From contig JAIESI010000229.1 of assembly GCA_019746135.1 (NCBI GenBank), forward strand, positions 1 to 49,940: a DNA stretch of 49,940 nucleotides. Reading direction: 5' to 3'. Below the pieces are notes generated by a model. The model did not search any database, was not told the origin of the DNA, and worked only from the letters and a program-made list of their open reading frames with translations. Made by a program: the position numbers and the translations under genes. This document shows, piece after piece, positions 7,779-14,235 of this stretch. The stretch is from Xanthobacteraceae bacterium (GTDB taxonomy: Bacteria; Pseudomonadota; Alphaproteobacteria; Rhizobiales; Xanthobacteraceae). The stretch's first letter is position 1. Each line of letters begins with the position of its first letter.

Positions 7779-8207
7779 GTGGACGTATTGGAAATCAAGA
7801 AGCTCGACGCCTATTTCCGGAAGCTGTTCGGCAATCCGAGCATCCGGGTGGTGCCGAAGAGGGGCGACACCGCTGAAGTGTTCGTCGGCGAGGACGATCT
7901 CGGCGTGCTCACGGTCGACGATGAGGACGGCGACCGCTCCTACAATTTCCGCATGGTCATTCAGGTCAGCAACGATCCGAGCCTGCAGCCGGTGCCGGTC
8001 CTCAACACCTATCTCCGCGGCAAGTTCGACAACGAGAATATCCGCGTCGTGACGCGGCCGAAGAAGACGGACTCGCTTGAGGCCTATATCGGCGAGGAGT
8101 TTCTGGGCGTGCTGTTCGTCGAGACCGAGAAGGGCCGCAAGTCGTACATCTTCGAATTGCCGATCCTCGATGTCGATCTGGACGGCGGTCCGACCGAGGT
8201 CGAATAG
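7779..8207 (+). CDS. Tandemly duplicated DUF3126 protein
   Basis: A 142-residue acidic protein starting at GTG 7779 after GAGGGG. It consists of two DUF3126-like units. Unit 1 spans residues about 5-66 (EIKKLDAYFRKLFGNPSIRVV to YNFRMVIQV). Unit 2 spans about 72-137 (VLNTYLRGKFDNENIRVV to SYIFELPILDVDL). Shared marks are the (L)xxYxRxxFxNxxIRVV start, the xEVxIGExxLGVL middle and the Y-F ending. Family members I know are single units of about 70 residues, so this is an internal duplication or fusion. The second unit is closer to the family pattern (RPKKTDSLEAYIGEEFLGVLF). The function of DUF3126 is unknown; it is typical of Hyphomicrobiales, and linkage to cysE here suggests possible co-expression. 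Confidence 0.85.
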   Translation: MDVLEIKKLDAYFRKLFGNPSIRVVPKRGDTAEVFVGEDDLGVLTVDDEDGDRSYNFRMVIQVSNDPSLQPVPVLNTYLRGKFDNENIRVVTRPKKTDSLEAYIGEEFLGVLFVETEKGRKSYIFELPILDVDLDGGPTEVE

Positions 8208-8223
8208 CTCCTGGGGCATGATC

Positions 8224-8260
8224 CCGAAAAGCCTGCCCCGGACTTGATCCGATAGGCGCC
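8224..8260. repeat. Partial copy of the 75-bp dispersed repeat core
   Basis: GCCTGCCCCGGACTTGATCC in this stretch matches the core of the repeats at 9702-9776 and 15610-15684, but the outer inverted ends are absent. It is one of several palindromic elements stacked between 8208 and 8481. Confidence 0.6.
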
Positions 8261-8273
8261 AAGATTGACTCGT

Positions 8274-8315
8274 GTCCCGGGCGCAGCGCGAAGCGGTGCG
8301 CTGCAGACCCGGGAC
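8274..8315. repeat. Palindromic intergenic repeat (GTCCCGGG ... CCCGGGAC)
   Basis: Outer arms 8274-8281 / 8308-8315 (GTCCCGGG / CCCGGGAC) and inner arms 8283-8289 / 8298-8304 (GCAGCGC / GCGCTGC) form a strong hairpin. It resembles short repeats common between genes of Bradyrhizobium-type genomes. Confidence 0.7.
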
Positions 8316-8349
8316 CCCGGTTTCCTTCCCAAACATCAGAATGAGCGAC

Positions 8350-8380
8350 GGGTCTGATTCAACACAGTTGAATCAGACCC
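8350..8380. repeat. Perfect 14-bp inverted repeat with 3-base loop
   Basis: GGGTCTGATTCAAC (8350-8363), loop ACA, GTTGAATCAGACCC (8367-8380). A dispersed palindromic element or a rho-independent stem without a U-tract; it lies 142 bases past the DUF3126 stop. Confidence 0.75.
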
Positions 8381-8382
8381 TA

Positions 8383-8431
8383 GAGCATGATCCCGAAAAG
8401 TGTGAAGCGGTTTTCGGAAAAGATCATGCTC
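8383..8431. repeat. Palindromic GAGCATGATC repeat
   Basis: Outer arms GAGCATGATC (8383-8392) and GATCATGCTC (8422-8431) with inner arms CCGAAAA / TTTTCGG. This type of element (GAGCATGATCCCGAAAAG...) is very common between genes in Rhizobiales; its function is unknown. Confidence 0.8.
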
Positions 8432-8444
8432 AAACAAGAAGCTG

Positions 8445-8481
8445 AAGCGGGATGACGATTCGAAGAAAAATCATCCCGCTT
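8445..8481. terminator. Hairpin at convergent gene ends, probable terminator or repeat
   Basis: AAGCGGGATGA (8445-8455) pairs with TCATCCCGCTT (8471-8481). The right arm overlaps the stop codon of the minus-strand gene ending at 8481. It lies between two convergent genes, so it could stop transcription from both sides, although no long U-tract follows directly. Confidence 0.5.
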
Positions 8482-9185
8482 TAGCGTGCCACCGGCTTGA
8501 GCCTGGCGATCAGGCGCTCGACGCCGTCCGCCACGGCGCGCCAGTCCGACAGCCATTCGCGCGGGAAGCGCACGGTGATGTCGGCGCCGGCGATGCGCCG
8601 TTCGTGCAGGCACATCGGCGGCGTGGTCCCGGTCAGCCGCGTGCAGCGGAGCACGAACTGCTCCGGCCGCGACGGGTCCTGGACCAGGTCCTCGCCCTGA
8701 TAGGCGGTGCCGTCGCGGAACACCTGGGTGCTGAGCCCGTCGACGACCACCGGGGCGGCGTCGAGATAGCGCGGATAGATTGTCTTCAGCCGCTCCATCG
8801 GCGCCAGCGTCGTGTCGACCGCGGCAAGCGTCACGAACAGCCGGTCGCTGACGTCCGGCGTGTCGGTCGGCTGCGGCTTGTGCGTGGCATCGGGCGGCGT
8901 CAGCGAAGGCCACATGAACATCATGTCGATGCGCGGCTGCGCGCCGGGCTTTCTCTGCACCTTGAAGCGGATCGCGCCGGGCGGCACATTGAACGAGACG
9001 CCGCCGATCGAGACCGGCAGCGACGGTGCATCGGGAGCCACCGGCCGCGGCGCGGGCCAGAGCATGTAGGCCGCGGGCGCGGCCGCAAGGCCTGTCACGA
9101 CGAGGCCTGCGGTGACCGTGAGAATCCGGATCCACAGCCCTGCGCCCTTGCGCCGCCGGCGCCCCATGGTTGCCGCGTAAGCCAT
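8481..9185 (-). CDS. Membrane-anchored periplasmic protein, function unknown
   Basis: A 234-residue protein. A basic N-terminus (GRRRRKGAG) is followed by one hydrophobic segment (LWIRILTVTAGLVVTGLAAA, residues about 17-36), so it is an N-terminally anchored or exported protein with a C-terminal domain of about 190 residues outside the cytosol. Visible features are the start VSIGGVSFNVPPGAIRFK, two Cys (LRCTRL and PPMCLHER), which could form a disulfide, and a conserved-looking end, VRFPREWLSDWRAV. I do not recognise a named family, though the pattern looks conserved rather than random. ATG 9185 or 9167 may be the start. It is convergent with the DUF3126 gene. Confidence 0.7.
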   Translation of the reverse strand: MAYAATMGRRRRKGAGLWIRILTVTAGLVVTGLAAAPAAYMLWPAPRPVAPDAPSLPVSIGGVSFNVPPGAIRFKVQRKPGAQPRIDMMFMWPSLTPPDATHKPQPTDTPDVSDRLFVTLAAVDTTLAPMERLKTIYPRYLDAAPVVVDGLSTQVFRDGTAYQGEDLVQDPSRPEQFVLRCTRLTGTTPPMCLHERRIAGADITVRFPREWLSDWRAVADGVERLIARLKPVAR

Positions 9186-9339
9186 TGGTTTCAGACCGCT
9201 TCCTTAAGTTCCGAATCGCCCGGTAGCCACCCCTGTGGATATGACGCCACACCCGTTAACCTTTCTTTAAGCATGCGCTGGCGGCGGGCCCGCCGATCTG
9301 GGACTAATTCCGAAAAGGCGTATCGGTGGGGCAGGCGTC

Positions 9340-9702
9340 ATGACGCCCGAGGCGTTGGTTTTTTCGCTGATCTGGTCGGATTCCGTGCGTTCCTTGCTGG
9401 ACCTTGCGCTCGGCTTCGCCGTGGCCGGCATGCTGTGCAGCGGCTACCAGCTTCTGACGATGCAGCCGGCGAGCTTCCGGCTGCTCAACGAGCCGGAGCG
9501 CAACCGGGCGTTGGCCGCGGTGCCGTTCCTGCTGTTTGCCGCGCCCTTCATCATCATCCGCAACACCATCCGCGGCGCGCGGATCGAGGGCCGCAGCTTC
9601 GGCTTTGCGGCGCTCGCGGCGTTTCTCGCCGGCTTCTGGAGCCTGATGTCGGGCACGGTGGTGGCGAGCGCGTTCCAGGCCGTCGGCCGGCTGGTTGCGT
9701 AG
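9340..9702 (+). CDS. Small integral membrane protein, function unknown
   Basis: A 120-residue protein with three hydrophobic segments: residues about 18-38 (LLDLALGFAVAGMLCSGYQLL), 59-76 (ALAAVPFLLFAAPFIIIR) and 89-110 (FAALAAFLAGFWSLMSGTVVA). Between the first two is a soluble loop (QPASFRLLNEPERNR). It has no catalytic motif. Such proteins are conserved in alphaproteobacteria (possibly DUF6949; I cannot confirm). The stop codon TAG (9700-9702) is the first part of a 75-bp dispersed repeat, so the repeat abuts the gene end. Confidence 0.7.
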   Translation: MTPEALVFSLIWSDSVRSLLDLALGFAVAGMLCSGYQLLTMQPASFRLLNEPERNRALAAVPFLLFAAPFIIIRNTIRGARIEGRSFGFAALAAFLAGFWSLMSGTVVASAFQAVGRLVA

Positions 9703-9776
9703 AGCATTTTCCGGCGAAAGCCTGCCCCGGACTTGATCCGGGGTGTGCCGCGGTTCGCCGTAGAAAATGCGACCAA
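9702..9776. repeat. 75-bp palindromic dispersed repeat, copy 1
   Basis: It begins GAGCATTTTCCGGCGAA and ends TTCGCCGTAGAAAATGCGACCAA split around a CCCCGGACTTGATCCGGGG core, so it folds as a nested hairpin. It is the same length as, and nearly identical to, the copy at 15610-15684. Confidence 0.85.
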
Positions 9777-9897
9777 CTCTAAGGCCGCTCGCTAACGCAC
9801 CTCGGACATGGCAGTTTGCGTGCCTCACACTGAGGACGCGCGTTCGGACGCAAAACCGGTTCCCACTTTTTGCTGAACGCGCTTTGCGAGGAACGCG

Positions 9898-10428
9898 ATG
9901 CCGATCTACGAGCTCGACGGGCAGGCGCCGGAATTCCCGGCTGATGGCAACTACTGGATCGCCGAAACCGCGGTGCTGATCGGCCGCGTGCGGCTCAAAA
10001 GCCACGCCAGCATCTGGTTCGGTGCGGTGCTGCGCGGCGACAACGAATGGATCGAGATCGGCGAGCGCTCGCAGATCCAGGACAACGCCACGCTGCACAC
10101 CGATCCGGGCTTCCCGATGCTGATCGGGGCGAACTGCGTGATCGGCCACCAGGTGATGCTGCACGGCTGCATGGTCGGCGACAACAGCCTGATCGGCATG
10201 GGCGCGACGCTGCTCAACGGCGCAAAGATCGGCAGGAATTCGCTGGTCGGAGCCGGGGCGCTGGTGACCGAAGGCAAGACGTTTCCCGACAACTCGATGA
10301 TCGTGGGGGCGCCGGCGCGCGTCATCCGCACCATCGACGAGAAGATGACCCGGATGATCGCGAACGGCGCCGACATCTACGTGCGCCGCTCGCGGCAATA
10401 CGCCAAAGGCCTGAAGCGGATCGGATAA
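9898..10428 (+). CDS. Gamma-carbonic anhydrase family protein (left-handed beta-helix)
   Basis: A 176-residue hexapeptide-repeat protein. It has the usual opening (YELDGQAPEFP), FGAVLRGDNEWIEIGE (residues 40-55) with the conserved Arg and Asp, and the three metal-binding His positions in NATLHTD (near 67), IGHQVMLHGC (near 84 and 89). This is the gamma-CA/YrdA/PaaY pattern, a zinc- or iron-containing trimer. Members hydrate CO2, act as thioesterases, or are structural; activity cannot be decided from sequence. It is flanked upstream by the 75-bp repeat and downstream by a toxin-antitoxin pair. Confidence 0.92.
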   Translation: MPIYELDGQAPEFPADGNYWIAETAVLIGRVRLKSHASIWFGAVLRGDNEWIEIGERSQIQDNATLHTDPGFPMLIGANCVIGHQVMLHGCMVGDNSLIGMGATLLNGAKIGRNSLVGAGALVTEGKTFPDNSMIVGAPARVIRTIDEKMTRMIANGADIYVRRSRQYAKGLKRIG

Positions 10429-10516
10429 TGGATAAGCCGCTGGCTTCGCCCTCGTCCGCGTCGAGGGGGACACCGGTGCCCTGGTGGGATATCCGCCAAT
10501 TTGGTGCCTAGCCATA

Positions 10517-10539
10517 TTTCCATATTAATGATATGGAAA
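10517..10539. promoter_or_regulatory. Inverted-repeat operator candidate upstream of vapBC
   Basis: TTTCCATAT (10517-10525), five-base spacer, ATATGGAAA (10531-10539): a perfect 9-bp inverted repeat just before the antitoxin start. A second half-site pair (ATATGG...CCATAT, 10531-10546) covers the ribosome-binding site. Ribbon-helix-helix antitoxins typically repress their own operon through such palindromes, so autoregulation is likely (inference). Confidence 0.6.
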
Positions 10540-10544
10540 GCCAT

Positions 10545-10802
10545 ATGAAGACGACGCTCAATATCGATGACGCGGTCATGGTGGAACTCAAGCGCGAAGC
10601 CGCGCGTCAGGGCCGCACCATGTCGGAGATGGTCGAGACTGCGCTCCGGATGATGCTGCGTGAGCGGAAGAAGCGTGGCCCTCTTCCTCCTCTACCGACA
10701 TTCAGCAGCGCCATGCTCGTCGATATTTCGGACCGCGATGCTCTCTACCGCGCAATGGAAGAAGAGGACGCGCTCTATCGCCCAATGGAAAGAAGTAAGT
10801 GA
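10545..10802 (+). CDS. vapB: VapB-type antitoxin, ribbon-helix-helix
   Basis: An 85-residue protein starting at ATG 10545 after GGAAAG. The N-terminal beta strand and helices (MKTTLNIDDAVMVELKREAA then GRTMSEMVETALRMML, residues 1-42) form a ribbon-helix-helix DNA-binding domain. The C-terminal half (PLPPLPTF...DISDRDALYRAMEEE) is the toxin-binding tail. An in-frame ATG at 10533 is an alternative but lies inside the palindrome. The stop overlaps the toxin start (GTGA), which couples translation. Confidence 0.85.
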   Translation: MKTTLNIDDAVMVELKREAARQGRTMSEMVETALRMMLRERKKRGPLPPLPTFSSAMLVDISDRDALYRAMEEEDALYRPMERSK

Positions 10803-11242
10803 TTGTCGTCGATACCAACATCCTGGTCCACGCCGCCAACACGAAATCTCCCTTCCACGATCCGTGCCGCAATTGGCTTGAAGTTCGGCGTTCGAGGCCG
10901 GATGCCTGGTACACGACTTGGCCAATTCTTTATGAGTTTCTGCGCGTCGTAACCCACCCGAGGGTCATGGCGAGCCCGTGGGCGGCGCCCACAGCATGGA
11001 AGTTCGTTGTAGGCCTCCTTGGCGCGCCTGGCCTTGCGGTGCTGGTGGCCACTCAGAGACACGCCGATATCGTGAGCGAGCTTGTCGGCGAGCACCCGTC
11101 GCTCGCTGGCAATATTTGTCACGACGTCCACACGGTTGCGCTGATGCGTGAGCATGGCATCAAGCAAGTCTGCACCCGGGACACGGATTTTCATCGCTTC
11201 CAGTTTGTCGACGTCATCGATCCAGTCCGGATCGCGTCGTAA
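10799..11242 (+). CDS. vapC: VapC-type PIN-domain ribonuclease toxin
   Basis: A 147-residue PIN-domain protein starting at GTG 10799 within the antitoxin stop. The acidic active-site residues are visible: D5 (IVVDTNILVHA), E46 (ILYEFLR), D109 (NICHDVHTVALM) and D128/D130 (TRDTDFHRF). PIN toxins are Mg2+-dependent RNases that cleave tRNA or rRNA when freed from the antitoxin. The pair is complete and apparently intact. The codon usage and G+C are a little lower than in the neighbours, consistent with a mobile toxin-antitoxin module. Confidence 0.92.
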   Translation: MIVVDTNILVHAANTKSPFHDPCRNWLEVRRSRPDAWYTTWPILYEFLRVVTHPRVMASPWAAPTAWKFVVGLLGAPGLAVLVATQRHADIVSELVGEHPSLAGNICHDVHTVALMREHGIKQVCTRDTDFHRFQFVDVIDPVRIAS

Positions 11243-11280
11243 CCCCTGGCGGTCAGCCATCAGCGGGCGTGCGTATCGTC

Positions 11281-11317
11281 AAAAAAAGTGCGGCCGGCGT
11301 TGGGGGACGCCGGCCGC
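11281..11317 (-). terminator. Intrinsic terminator for the BTLCP gene
   Basis: Perfect 11-bp stem GCGGCCGGCGT (11290-11300) / ACGCCGGCCGC (11307-11317) with a 6-base loop. Read on the minus strand it is followed, after two bases, by seven T residues (11287-11281). It lies just past the stop of the cysteine peptidase gene. Confidence 0.85.
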
Positions 11318-11382
11318 GCGCGAACCCGGTCGGGGACGGGGAGGGGTGGGGACGTGACCGGACTCGCGTAGCTCCTCAGACC

Positions 11383-12012
11383 TCAGCGTGTGGATGCTGC
11401 GGCAGTGGAAACAGCCGGCCGGGTGTCGCCGAGCGAGACCCACTGATTGGGGTTGCCCTGCGACTGGCGCTTGACGAAGCGGTAGCCGGTTTCGGACCAG
11501 AGCAGAATTTCCTCCGCCTGGTTGTCGAGAATGAACTCGCCCTTGTCGGTCTTGACCGTGAGGACGGCGTGGCCGTCACCTTTCTTGTCGCGCACCACGG
11601 TGATCAGCAGCGCCTCGCGCGGCCAGCCGGCCTGCATCAGCATGCGGCGCTTGAGCAGCACGTAGTCCTCGCAGTCGCCCTGGCCGTCGTCGGGATAGGA
11701 CCAGCGCTCGACCACGCCCCAGTGGTCCATGTCGGTGATCGGCTTGATCTGTTCGTTGACCCAGCGGTTGACCCGCACGAGGTCCTTCCAGACCTTGGCG
11801 GTCAGCACCACGTCGCGCGGCTCGCTTGCGGTGGTGGCGCACTCCTTGGCGTGCTCGTTGCAGAACTCGACCCAGCCGATCGGCGGGCGCGCCTGGCCGC
11901 CGATCGAGACATAGACCGGCCGTTCCGCGGCCGCACTCGATGCCGCGCCGGAAATGGCGATCATCGCGGCAGCGAGCGCAGCCCCCCATACGGCCTTGAA
12001 CTTCGGCGACAT
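11383..12012 (-). CDS. Transglutaminase-like cysteine peptidase (BTLCP family), periplasmic
   Basis: A 209-residue protein. I chose ATG 12012 because GAGGGG stands six bases upstream; an in-frame start at 12054 would lengthen the leader. Residues 1-29 are a signal peptide (VWGAALAAAMIAISGAASSAAA). The catalytic triad of bacterial transglutaminase-like Cys proteinases is present: C114 (GQGDCEDYVLL), H148 (GDGHAVLTV) and D163 (FILDNQ). Related LapG proteins cleave adhesins and are controlled by LapD, but most short BTLCP proteins of Rhizobiales have no known substrate and no lapD lies nearby. A strong intrinsic terminator follows. Confidence 0.9.
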   Translation of the reverse strand: MSPKFKAVWGAALAAAMIAISGAASSAAAERPVYVSIGGQARPPIGWVEFCNEHAKECATTASEPRDVVLTAKVWKDLVRVNRWVNEQIKPITDMDHWGVVERWSYPDDGQGDCEDYVLLKRRMLMQAGWPREALLITVVRDKKGDGHAVLTVKTDKGEFILDNQAEEILLWSETGYRFVKRQSQGNPNQWVSLGDTRPAVSTAAASTR

Positions 12013-12054
12013 TCTTGACCCCTCATCCCGTCTTGTTGGGGCCATAGTTCGCAC

Positions 12055-12297
12055 AAAGCCATTGTATCGCCGCTAAGTTCCCAAAGTCGTTTTGAGGAAA
12101 GTAAAAGTAAAAAGCGACGCGAATACTATGAGTATTTTCAGAAAAATTAGATCAAATCCGAGCAAATACAATTCGACTAAAATTTTAGCTTTAATGCTCC
12201 GCGCGCAGGATTTGGCCGCGCGCCGCGTCCGCCGATGGGTGCAAATTAACGCGAATTGAAACGAGCAGGCGCCGGCGCGAGCGGGCGCGGAAAACGC
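12055..12297. other. AT-rich non-coding stretch
   Basis: Between the BTLCP and PilZ genes; 12075-12200 is strikingly AT-rich compared with the rest of the window. It holds a small palindrome (AATACTATGAGTATT, 12122-12136) and TAAAATTTTAGC near 12178. It may contain the promoter of the minus-strand BTLCP gene (start 12012). I see no convincing coding potential. Confidence 0.5.
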
Positions 12298-12321
12298 CTG
12301 CGGCGCCCGAAGGCGCCGCAG
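12298..12321 (-). terminator. Hairpin downstream of the PilZ gene, possible terminator
   Basis: CTGCGGCGCC (12298-12307), loop CGAA, GGCGCCGCAG (12312-12321): a perfect 10-bp stem with a stable tetraloop. On the minus strand it is followed by GCGTTTTCC, so the U-tract is short. Confidence 0.6.
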
Positions 12322-12347
12322 AACAGGTCCGATCGGAAAGGTTTTGT

Positions 12348-12983
12348 TTACTGCGCGGTCGCGTTCTCTTCGATGGAGTCCGGGTGCTGAAGCCTCGTGA
12401 ACTCCATCGCGAAGCCCTCTTCCAGGTGGCGCACCACGCGGCCCGGGATCTTGCCGAGCGTGACGAGGCTGCCGACCTCGGGCCGTTGCGGCGTGGCAAT
12501 GCCGGCGCCCGACAGCGACAGGTCGATGATGCGGATGCCCACATTGGTGCCGTTCGGCATGATGAGGCGGGCGGCGACCACCTTCGGCACGAAACGGCCG
12601 TGGCGGCGGTCTTCCGGCAGGTTCAGGATGCTGCGGTTGGCGAGCCAGGTGAGCTGGGCGGCGAGCTTGTCGCGCTTTCGGGGCGTCGCCGAGATCGTCA
12701 TCGCGAAGCCGTTTTGCAGCATCCGCGCGATCTGGCCCTCGAGGCGGCCGAGGTGGTCCACGTAGGCAATGACGCGGTCGCCGACGTTGCCGCAGACCGG
12801 CGCGATCAGCGCCATGCCGCCGGGCGACATGTTCACCACCTGGCAGGGATATTCGGTGCGGTCGGCCAGCATGTAGCGGCCGAGCAGGTTGATGCGCACC
12901 CGCTGGTGGCGCCGGCGTTCCTGGGCGTGGGAGAGGATTGCAGGCTTTTGTTGTGGCAGCGCCATCGCGGCGACCTTGGGCAC
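12348..12983 (-). CDS. Tandem PilZ-domain protein
   Basis: A 211-residue cytosolic protein with two PilZ-like domains. Domain 1: ERRRHQRVRINLLGRY (residues 22-37) with the R-x3-R c-di-GMP arginine motif and VVNMSPGGMALIA (49-61) as the D/N-x-S-x2-G motif. Domain 2: EDRRHGRFVPKV (near 124) and IIDLSLSGAGIATP (near 153). Both motif pairs look competent for c-di-GMP binding, the second with a shortened Arg motif. The target process (motility, envelope, cell cycle) cannot be told. The start is ATG 12983 or 12965; both give the same domains. Confidence 0.85.
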   Translation of the reverse strand: MPKVAAMALPQQKPAILSHAQERRRHQRVRINLLGRYMLADRTEYPCQVVNMSPGGMALIAPVCGNVGDRVIAYVDHLGRLEGQIARMLQNGFAMTISATPRKRDKLAAQLTWLANRSILNLPEDRRHGRFVPKVVAARLIMPNGTNVGIRIIDLSLSGAGIATPQRPEVGSLVTLGKIPGRVVRHLEEGFAMEFTRLQHPDSIEENATAQ

Positions 12984-13084
12984 GAGTTCCGCCGCTCAAG
13001 CTATGCAGATGTCGTTAATGCCCCGTTATCCGCATTTCGTCTGTGATAACCCATAACGATCGCGTTTTGTCGCTTCGCGTCACT

Positions 13085-13212
13085 CGGCCAGCGCGGGCAC
13101 TTGAGTAGTGGCCGCGCCGGATCCTCGTGTCGCCATAGCGCGTCCATAGCGCGTCCATAGCGCGTCAAAGACGCGCGTCAACGCGCTGGCGGACGCGCGT
13201 CAACGCGCTGAT
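13085..13212. repeat. Complex GCGCGT repeat array
   Basis: It starts with GGCCAGCGCGGGCACTT, shared with 1150-1166. Then come three tandem copies of CATAGCGCGTC (13134, 13145, 13156) and two copies of ACGCGCGTCAACGCGCTG (13171-13188 and 13193-13210). It is the same dispersed family as 1022-1139, 15736-15793, 17022-17085 and the repeats flanking thrS. It reaches the 3' end of the PAS gene. Confidence 0.85.
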
Positions 13213-13216
13213 GGCG

Positions 13217-13810
13217 TCACTCGGCGGCGCGGCCGCCCTCGTGGATCGTGAGGCCGTGCTTGCTGAGCCGTCCGCGGGCCGCCCGGAAGCGGGGCGGAGC
13301 CGCCGCATCCACCGCCGGTCCGAGATGGCGGAACATGCCGAGCGAGAGCGCGCCGACCGGCTTGGCGCCGAGCCAATAGGGAACGGCCATCGGCGCCAGC
13401 GCCCCGATCACCCGCGCCTCGGACCGCGTGTCGCTCAACAGCGGCAGCAGCATCATCTCGAGGCTGACCGGCAGCAGCATGTCGTCCGAGGTTGCGCCGG
13501 AGACGCTTGCGACCACGCCGACCTTCTCGTCCATCACCACGGACAGGAGCTCGCGGACCGCGGTCTGGCCGCTCCGGTGCCAAAGCTGGTTGAAGCTCTC
13601 GCCCTTGAGCTCGCGGGCGAACAGCGCGCAGAGCCGCGTGCCGGCGAGGCGAAACATCGGCGTCGCGGAGCCGTTCGCCTCGAGCACGAAGGTGTCGCCC
13701 AAAATCTTGCGGATTGCGGCCGGCTCGATGTCGTTGCGCTCCGGCGCAAGCCGCTCGCCGCGGCGCGCATTCCAGTGCTCGAACAGTTCGCGGTTCGACG
13801 GATGTTTCAT
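13217..13810 (-). CDS. PAS-domain protein (PAS_5 type)
   Basis: A 197-residue protein from ATG 13810 (AGGAA just upstream); the open frame extends further upstream, but with unlikely composition. The opening KHPSNRELFEHWNARRGERLAPERNDIEPAAIRKILGD is the hallmark of the alphaproteobacterial PAS_5 family, with a PAS-like core around residues 30-135 (MFRLAGTRLCALFARELKG). There is no output domain, so it is probably a stand-alone sensor or scaffold of unknown signal. It ends next to a GCGCGT repeat array. Confidence 0.8.
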   Translation of the reverse strand: MKHPSNRELFEHWNARRGERLAPERNDIEPAAIRKILGDTFVLEANGSATPMFRLAGTRLCALFARELKGESFNQLWHRSGQTAVRELLSVVMDEKVGVVASVSGATSDDMLLPVSLEMMLLPLLSDTRSEARVIGALAPMAVPYWLGAKPVGALSLGMFRHLGPAVDAAAPPRFRAARGRLSKHGLTIHEGGRAAE

Positions 13811-13969
13811 TTCCTGCCCCCCTGTCTTGCCTTGGCGCATCGCCTGTCCCCGGTCGGGACAGGCGCACCGCGGGTCGTTGCGGTTGCGGCAGACGGAGCA
13901 GGGCGTGTGCCTCGGGGGCGTTCGGCGGCGGGCTCGCGGTCCCGCTCGCGCGTTAGCGTTAAGTCGGGT

Positions 13970-14128
13970 GGGATGTTGGCAGGGCGGCGTCGCGCCGCCT
14001 AAGGTCGCCGTCGATCCACACGTGATCGCCGGGCGCTGCGTCAGAGACGCAAGCGGCCGGCGCACTGGCTCCGAGGGGAGTGGGGGATGTGACGGACAAG
14101 GGAGGGCTCGCGCCCTCCCTTTTTCTTT
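13970..14128 (+). ncRNA. Candidate structured RNA: small RNA or leader of the rhomboid gene
   Basis: Three hairpins follow each other with no reading frame between the divergent PAS and rhomboid genes. They are 13983-13999 (GGCGGCG-TCG-CGCCGCC), 14028-14061 (near-perfect long stem closing on an AGA loop) and 14100-14119 (GGGAGGGC-TCGC-GCCCTCCC), followed by TTTTTCTTT, a textbook intrinsic terminator. A terminator 107 bases before the rhomboid start and with no gene upstream implies a short transcript. It could be a stand-alone sRNA or an attenuated leader. The 5' end is not determined, and I matched no known RNA family. Confidence 0.45.
14100..14128 (+). terminator. Orphan intrinsic terminator
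   Basis: Stem GGGAGGGC (14100-14107) / GCCCTCCC (14112-14119), loop TCGC, U-tract TTTTTCTTT (14120-14128). No gene on the plus strand ends upstream; the upstream gene runs the other way. Confidence 0.85.
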
Positions 14129-14235
14129 GTTTGATTGCGGGACAAGTCTCGCTTACCTACAGGGTTCCGCTGATTTCGTCGGCGGATGCGCCGGTTGCCG
14201 GCGTGCCACCACCTCCCGATGTCTCAGGGGCTCGT

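Noticed and set aside
13811..14065. N-terminal extension of the PAS protein
   Set aside because: The composition is unlike a protein, it overlaps the hairpins of the candidate RNA, and ATG 13810 matches the usual family start.
14080..14235. Longer N-terminus of the rhomboid protein
   Set aside because: It would contain the intrinsic terminator at 14100-14128; the normal N-terminus of the family fits a start at 14236, so the extension is unlikely.
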